From NCBI GenBank assembly GCA_046582635.1, contig JAYGEA010000120.1:1-9739 (forward strand): a stretch of 9,739 bases of DNA, in the 5' to 3' direction. The translations under genes were made by a program, and so were the position numbers. Positions 6,936-9,739 of this stretch are shown here, piece by piece. The notes below the pieces were generated by a model. The model made no database searches, had not been told where the DNA came from, and was given only the letters and a program-made list of their open reading frames with translations. The DNA is from GCA-2731375 sp046582635 (GTDB taxonomy: Bacteria > Pseudomonadota > Alphaproteobacteria > GCA-2731375). Every line of letters begins with the position of its first letter. The stretch's first letter is position 1.

Positions 6936-7884
6936 TTTGTTCCAGCAGGCGGCGGTGGGCTTGCAGGCTGTCGGTGATCATCAGGGCGGCCTGGACCGCA
7001 TCGCGGCCCGCTTCACCATTGACGGCCGGTGTCGCCCTGGTCCGCACGCAATGGACAAAGGCGGCGATTTCCTGGGCCAGGGCGTCGGCCTCGCCGAAAC
7101 TGAACTCCTCGGTCTCGATATTCGGAATGCCGGGAAACATCTCGCCTTCACCCTTACGCCGGACCGTCACCTTGCGTTGGGCCAGATCGGCGACCAGATA
7201 GGTATCGGGCTGAAATATGCGCATGCTGCGTTCGGTCTTCAGGGAGACCCGGCTGGCGGTCAGATTGGCGGCGCAGCCGGAGGCGAAGCCTAGGCGGGCG
7301 GAGACAATATCCTCCCCCTCCGAGACCACCGCCGCGCCCACCGCATCGACCGAAATCAAGGGGGCGCCGACCAGGGCGGTGATCAGATCGATGTCGTGGA
7401 TCATCAGATCCAAGACAACGTTGACGTCCTTGGCGCGGGGATTAAACGGCGCGATACGGTTGGCTTCGATGAACAGCGGCTTTTTGACCCGTTCGGCCAG
7501 GGCAAAGTATGCCGGTGAAAAACGTTCCAGGTGACCCACTTGCAGGATCAGGCCCCGGGCCTGAGCCGTGGCGATCAGGGCATTGGCGCCCTCGACGCTT
7601 TCGGTGATGGGTTTTTCCACCAACAGATGGATGCCCATTTCCAGCAGCTCGCGGCCCACCTCGTGATGCAGGGAGGTGGGCACGGTGAGGGAGACGGCAT
7701 CGACCTGGCCGGCCAAGTCCCGATAGTCGGTCAAGGTGCGGCAGCCGTGCAGGGCGGCGATCTCCGCCCCCCGTTCGCCATCCTGGTCCACCACGGCGAC
7801 CAGTTCCACGCCGTCCAGGGCGGCATATTTCTGCGCATGCAGTTTGCCGAAATGGCCGACCCCGACAACAGCGACCCGTATCAT
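6922..7884 (-). CDS. Gfo/Idh/MocA-family NAD(P)-dependent oxidoreductase
   Basis: The 320-residue protein has the family layout. An N-terminal Rossmann fold carries GVGHFG (8-13) and Asp33 at the end of the second strand, which favours NAD(H). The family EKP motif is at 90-92, with the catalytic-site Lys91. The C-terminal alpha/beta domain has GHLERFSP (117-124) and DLMIHDIDLI (159-168), whose His163/Asp164 are likely substrate residues. The style of these motifs resembles the oxidoreductases found near lipid A genes in alphaproteobacteria and UDP-GlcNAc 3-dehydrogenases of the GnnA type, but no lpx gene or aminotransferase is present here, so the substrate is open. ATG 7884 has GAGG five bases upstream. 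It is divergent from the aldo/keto reductase and converges on the cytochrome gene. It appears intact. Confidence 0.9.
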   Translation of the reverse strand: MIRVAVVGVGHFGKLHAQKYAALDGVELVAVVDQDGERGAEIAALHGCRTLTDYRDLAGQVDAVSLTVPTSLHHEVGRELLEMGIHLLVEKPITESVEGANALIATAQARGLILQVGHLERFSPAYFALAERVKKPLFIEANRIAPFNPRAKDVNVVLDLMIHDIDLITALVGAPLISVDAVGAAVVSEGEDIVSARLGFASGCAANLTASRVSLKTERSMRIFQPDTYLVADLAQRKVTVRRKGEGEMFPGIPNIETEEFSFGEADALAQEIAAFVHCVRTRATPAVNGEAGRDAVQAALMITDSLQAHRRLLEQSGVI

Positions 7885-7908
7885 ATCGTCCTCGCCGCTC
7901 TTGTCACA

Positions 7909-7924
7909 AAGGCCGTGCGGCCTT
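7909..7924. repeat. Short hairpin between divergent oxidoreductase genes
   Basis: AAGGCCG (7909-7915) and CGGCCTT (7918-7924) form a compact inverted repeat 25 bp before the start of the Gfo/Idh gene. On the minus strand it lies in the expected leader and could be an operator or leader hairpin. It lacks the T tract of a terminator in either direction. Confidence 0.4.
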
Positions 7925-8002
7925 GAAATTCCTGCATTACTCTATCTCACTTGAATGCCGTCTCCATTGCAGATGCCTACCCCATGGGGGCCCCCGGGCA
8001 AA

Positions 8003-8044
8003 GGCGAAAATTGGACGGCAAAATTTAGGCGGCGAAAATTAGGA
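8003..8044 (+). repeat. Three degenerate 14-bp tandem repeats in the aldo/keto reductase leader
   Basis: GGCGAAAATTGGAC (8003-8016), GGCAAAATTTAGGC (8017-8030) and GGCGAAAATTAGGA (8031-8044) follow one another with a 14-bp period; the first and third, and the second and third, each differ at three positions. The last copy contributes most of the ribosome site AGGAG (8041-8045) of the downstream gene. They could be binding sites for a regulator or simply slippage products. Confidence 0.6.
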
Positions 8045-8053
8045 GAGTTGATC

Positions 8054-9034
8054 ATGTTGCAGCGCAGGCCATTCGGGAATACCGGTTTGCAGGTCTCGGA
8101 ATTGATATTGGGTGCGGGATATGTGGGCGGCATTGTCATCCTCGGCTCCGACGAGACCCGGCGAACCTTGATCCGCCGCCTGCTGGACGCCGGCATCAAT
8201 TGGATCGATACCGCCGAGAGTTACGGCCAAGGCGCTTCCGAAGAAGCCTTGGGCTGGCTGCTGGCGGAACTGCCCGAGGGGGAACAGCCGTATATTTCCA
8301 CCAAGTTTCGTCTTGATCCCGCCCGCTTGGACGATATCCCCGGGCAGATCGAGCGATCGTTGACTGCCAGCCTGGAGCGCCTGGGCATGGCACGGGTCGA
8401 TCTCTATCAACTGCATAATCCGCTGGGCCAGGACGGTTTCGATATCAGTCATGTGCTGGGCGCGGGCGGGGTTTGCGATAGTCTGGACAAATTGCGGGCC
8501 CAGGGGCTGTTCGACCATATTGGCTTCACCGCCCTGGGTGATGCGGGGCAATGCAAGGAGCTGATCGCCTCCGGCCGGGTCGCCTCGGCCCAGGTCTATT
8601 ATAATCTGCTCAATCCCTCCGCCGGGCGGTCGGTGGGCGGGGACTGGCCGACCACGGACTTTGGAAACCTGATCGCCACCTGCCAGGAAAATGGCGTCGC
8701 GGTGATGAATATTCGCATCTTCGCCGGCGGCGCTCTGGCCGCGCCACAACCCCATGGCCGGGAAGCCCCAATCACCAGGAACGCCGATGTAGCCTTGGAA
8801 CATGCCAGGGCCGAAACGTTATTAGCGGCATTGCCGGAAGGTCAGGGCAGCCGGGCCCAGGCCGCCTTGCGTTTCGGTTTGGCCCACCCCGGCGTATCGG
8901 GCGTCGTCCTGGGGCTGGCCGAACTATCACATCTGGAGGAAGCCTTGGAAGCCGCCGCCATGGGCCCCATGGGCGATGATGTCATCGCCTCGCTACAGCC
9001 GATTTGGGCTCGTGGTTTAGAGCGGTTTTCATGA
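8054..9034 (+). CDS. Aldo/keto reductase
   Basis: The 326-residue protein has the aldo/keto reductase TIM-barrel order with all four catalytic residues: Asp52 and Tyr57 in IDTAESYG, Lys84 in ISTKF and His121 in LYQLHNP. A later segment, QAALRFGLAHPGVSGVVLGL, is the NADPH-phosphate region. It should reduce an aldehyde or ketone with NADPH in the cytoplasm; the substrate is unknown. ATG 8054 is chosen because AGGAG lies eight bases upstream and the family N-terminus (LQRRPFGNTGLQVSEL) begins there. An in-frame ATG at 7955 would add 33 low-complexity residues. The last codons (TTA GAG CGG TTT TCA) and the TGA at 9032-9034 lie inside the left terminal repeat of the palindromic element at 9018-9289, so the natural C-terminus was probably replaced at insertion. 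The reading frame is otherwise clean. Confidence 0.93.
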   Translation: MLQRRPFGNTGLQVSELILGAGYVGGIVILGSDETRRTLIRRLLDAGINWIDTAESYGQGASEEALGWLLAELPEGEQPYISTKFRLDPARLDDIPGQIERSLTASLERLGMARVDLYQLHNPLGQDGFDISHVLGAGGVCDSLDKLRAQGLFDHIGFTALGDAGQCKELIASGRVASAQVYYNLLNPSAGRSVGGDWPTTDFGNLIATCQENGVAVMNIRIFAGGALAAPQPHGREAPITRNADVALEHARAETLLAALPEGQGSRAQAALRFGLAHPGVSGVVLGLAELSHLEEALEAAAMGPMGDDVIASLQPIWARGLERFS

Positions 9035-9289
9035 ATATTGGTTCATTTGATGGCGTCCATAAGCCATTCGGGTAGGCGCGTCGCGCCGCGCGATGTGGTT
9101 CATCGGGCAAGCGGCGCAACGCATCCGAATGGCTTAGGGTCGCCACCGAAGGCCGGCCTCTCGGCCCCCGTGGCTGCACAAGCACCTGGGCGGTCCTTGG
9201 ACGATGCACCACATCGACCGGCGAACCGCGCCTACCCACGGGGGCCGTGAGGCCGGTCAAATGATCCAGTATTCTTGAAAACCGCTCTA
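9018..9289. mobile_element. MITE-like palindromic element with 33-bp terminal inverted repeats
   Basis: Positions 9018-9050 and 9257-9289 are inverted copies of each other at 30 of 33 positions, both beginning TAGAGCGGTTTTCA when read inward. Between them lie two large hairpins. The left stem pairs AAGCCATTCGG (9061-9071) with 9125-9135, with an inner GCGCCGC/GCGGCGC stem (9083-9089/9111-9117). The right 21-bp stem is 9153-9173 with 9236-9256, one mismatch. Each is tipped by CGATG-N5-CATCG (9091-9105 and 9202-9216). The whole can fold as a three-way junction. There is no coding capacity. If the ends are read as GAGCGG, the flanking TA on both sides would be a TA target duplication, as made by IS630/mariner-type transposases; this origin is inferred. 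It sits between the aldo/keto reductase and a truncated PAS gene. Confidence 0.85.
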
Positions 9290-9698
9290 GGGGCAGGATC
9301 AGGCCGACCACGCGAAGGTGTTTGCGGTTTTCGATCATGGAATGGCCGTGGAAACCCAGGGGCTGTTTTTCGCGCACCACGCGGTTCACGCCCTCAATAT
9401 TATAGGCTTGCTGTTCGTTCGGCGGGAAGGCCTCTTCAAATTACAGACCGGTCAACTCCCGCCCGGCCCGCTGGACCAGGCCGGTGCCGAACAGGCGGAA
9501 TTTGAAACGGTATTCCGGCCCATCGGGAACCACGTCCAAAATCAGCATCCACGGCAGAATGGTTGTTATTTTGGCCGGCTCCAGATCCTTGCGCCCCGGC
9601 AAGCGCCCCGGCCGGCACAGCCCCCGCCAATAGTTCGGCATCTCCTCTAGCAAGGGCAGCAGGGGTTGGCTTTCGAAATCTGTAAATAACTCGGCCAT
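9290..9698 (-). pseudogene. PAS_5-family (DUF1457-like) protein gene, nonsense mutation and truncation by the palindromic element
   Basis: From ATG 9698 the minus strand encodes 85 residues typical of the alphaproteobacterial PAS_5 family (W-x-x-x-RPGRLPGRKDLEP, then ILPWMLILDVV, FRLFGTGLVQRAGRELTGL) and stops at TAA (9441-9443). The same frame continues as FEEAFPPNEQQAYNIEGVN and HGHSMIENRKHLRVVGLILP, which is the expected continuation of the same domain. The stop therefore replaces one codon, probably Tyr in LTG-Y-FEE. Coding similarity ends at 9290 where the element begins, and the remaining C-terminal part is not found on the far side, where the aldo/keto reductase ends instead. A TGCTATAAC extended -10-like box at about 9709-9717 lies upstream of the ATG, and no clear ribosome site is visible. 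Family function is poorly known; the proteins are thought to be small sensory or regulatory domains. Confidence 0.75.
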
Positions 9699-9739
9699 GG
9701 CTGGGAGTTATAGCATCGTGCTCAAACCATTTAAATCAC

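Noticed and set aside
7981..7998. GC palindromes around GGGGGCCCCC
   Set aside because: The symmetry is low-complexity G/C runs without a T tract, half-site spacing or other support, so it is not called as a terminator or operator.
9051..9256. CRISPR-like repeats in the GC-rich region after the aldo/keto reductase
   Set aside because: The repeats are inverted and form nested hairpins; there are no regularly spaced direct repeats.
8982..9389. Minus-strand 135-codon frame across the palindromic element
   Set aside because: It combines the tail of the broken PAS gene with non-coding repeat sequence, and its start lies in the middle of the PAS domain.

Overview
The window looks like chromosome from a GC-rich alphaproteobacterium, probably Rhodospirillales-like. 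This is inferred from codon use, TTG starts, and the style of the GcvA-type LysR regulator, the acyl-CoA synthetase, the PAS_5 protein and the Gfo/Idh oxidoreductase; no marker gene fixes the taxon. There are five intact genes, one regulator cut by the left window edge, and four genes that are visibly broken. No phage, conjugative, defence or biosynthetic system was found.

Left part (1-3860): the N-terminal 255 residues of a LysR regulator (minus strand) are followed by a non-coding gap with a very good intrinsic terminator. Next come the decayed remains of a short-chain dehydrogenase and of a VOC/glyoxalase-like gene (plus strand). Overlapping their end on the minus strand is a membrane hybrid of Cache-like sensor, two PAS domains and histidine kinase, broken by one amber codon and one frameshift.

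Middle (3912-6935): an intact AMP-forming acyl-CoA synthetase (minus) is divergent from a plus-strand pair, a class II aldolase/adducin-family protein and a cytochrome b561 three bases apart. The cytochrome gene meets a Gfo/Idh/MocA oxidoreductase (minus) tail to tail, inside a 15-bp sequence repeated three times that carries the stop codons of both genes.

Right part (6922-9739): the Gfo/Idh gene is divergent from an aldo/keto reductase (plus). The aldo/keto reductase runs directly into a 272-bp non-coding palindromic element with 33-bp terminal inverted repeats and two long internal hairpins, a MITE-like structure. This element supplies the last codons and the stop of the aldo/keto reductase. 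On its other side it truncates a minus-strand PAS_5-family gene, which also carries an internal stop.

The intact genes are metabolic (acyl-CoA activation, sugar-type aldolase, two oxidoreductases, a b-type cytochrome) and do not form an obvious single pathway. The clearest theme is decay: four broken genes and one inserted palindromic element in under 10 kb, with signal-sensing and oxidoreductase genes lost.
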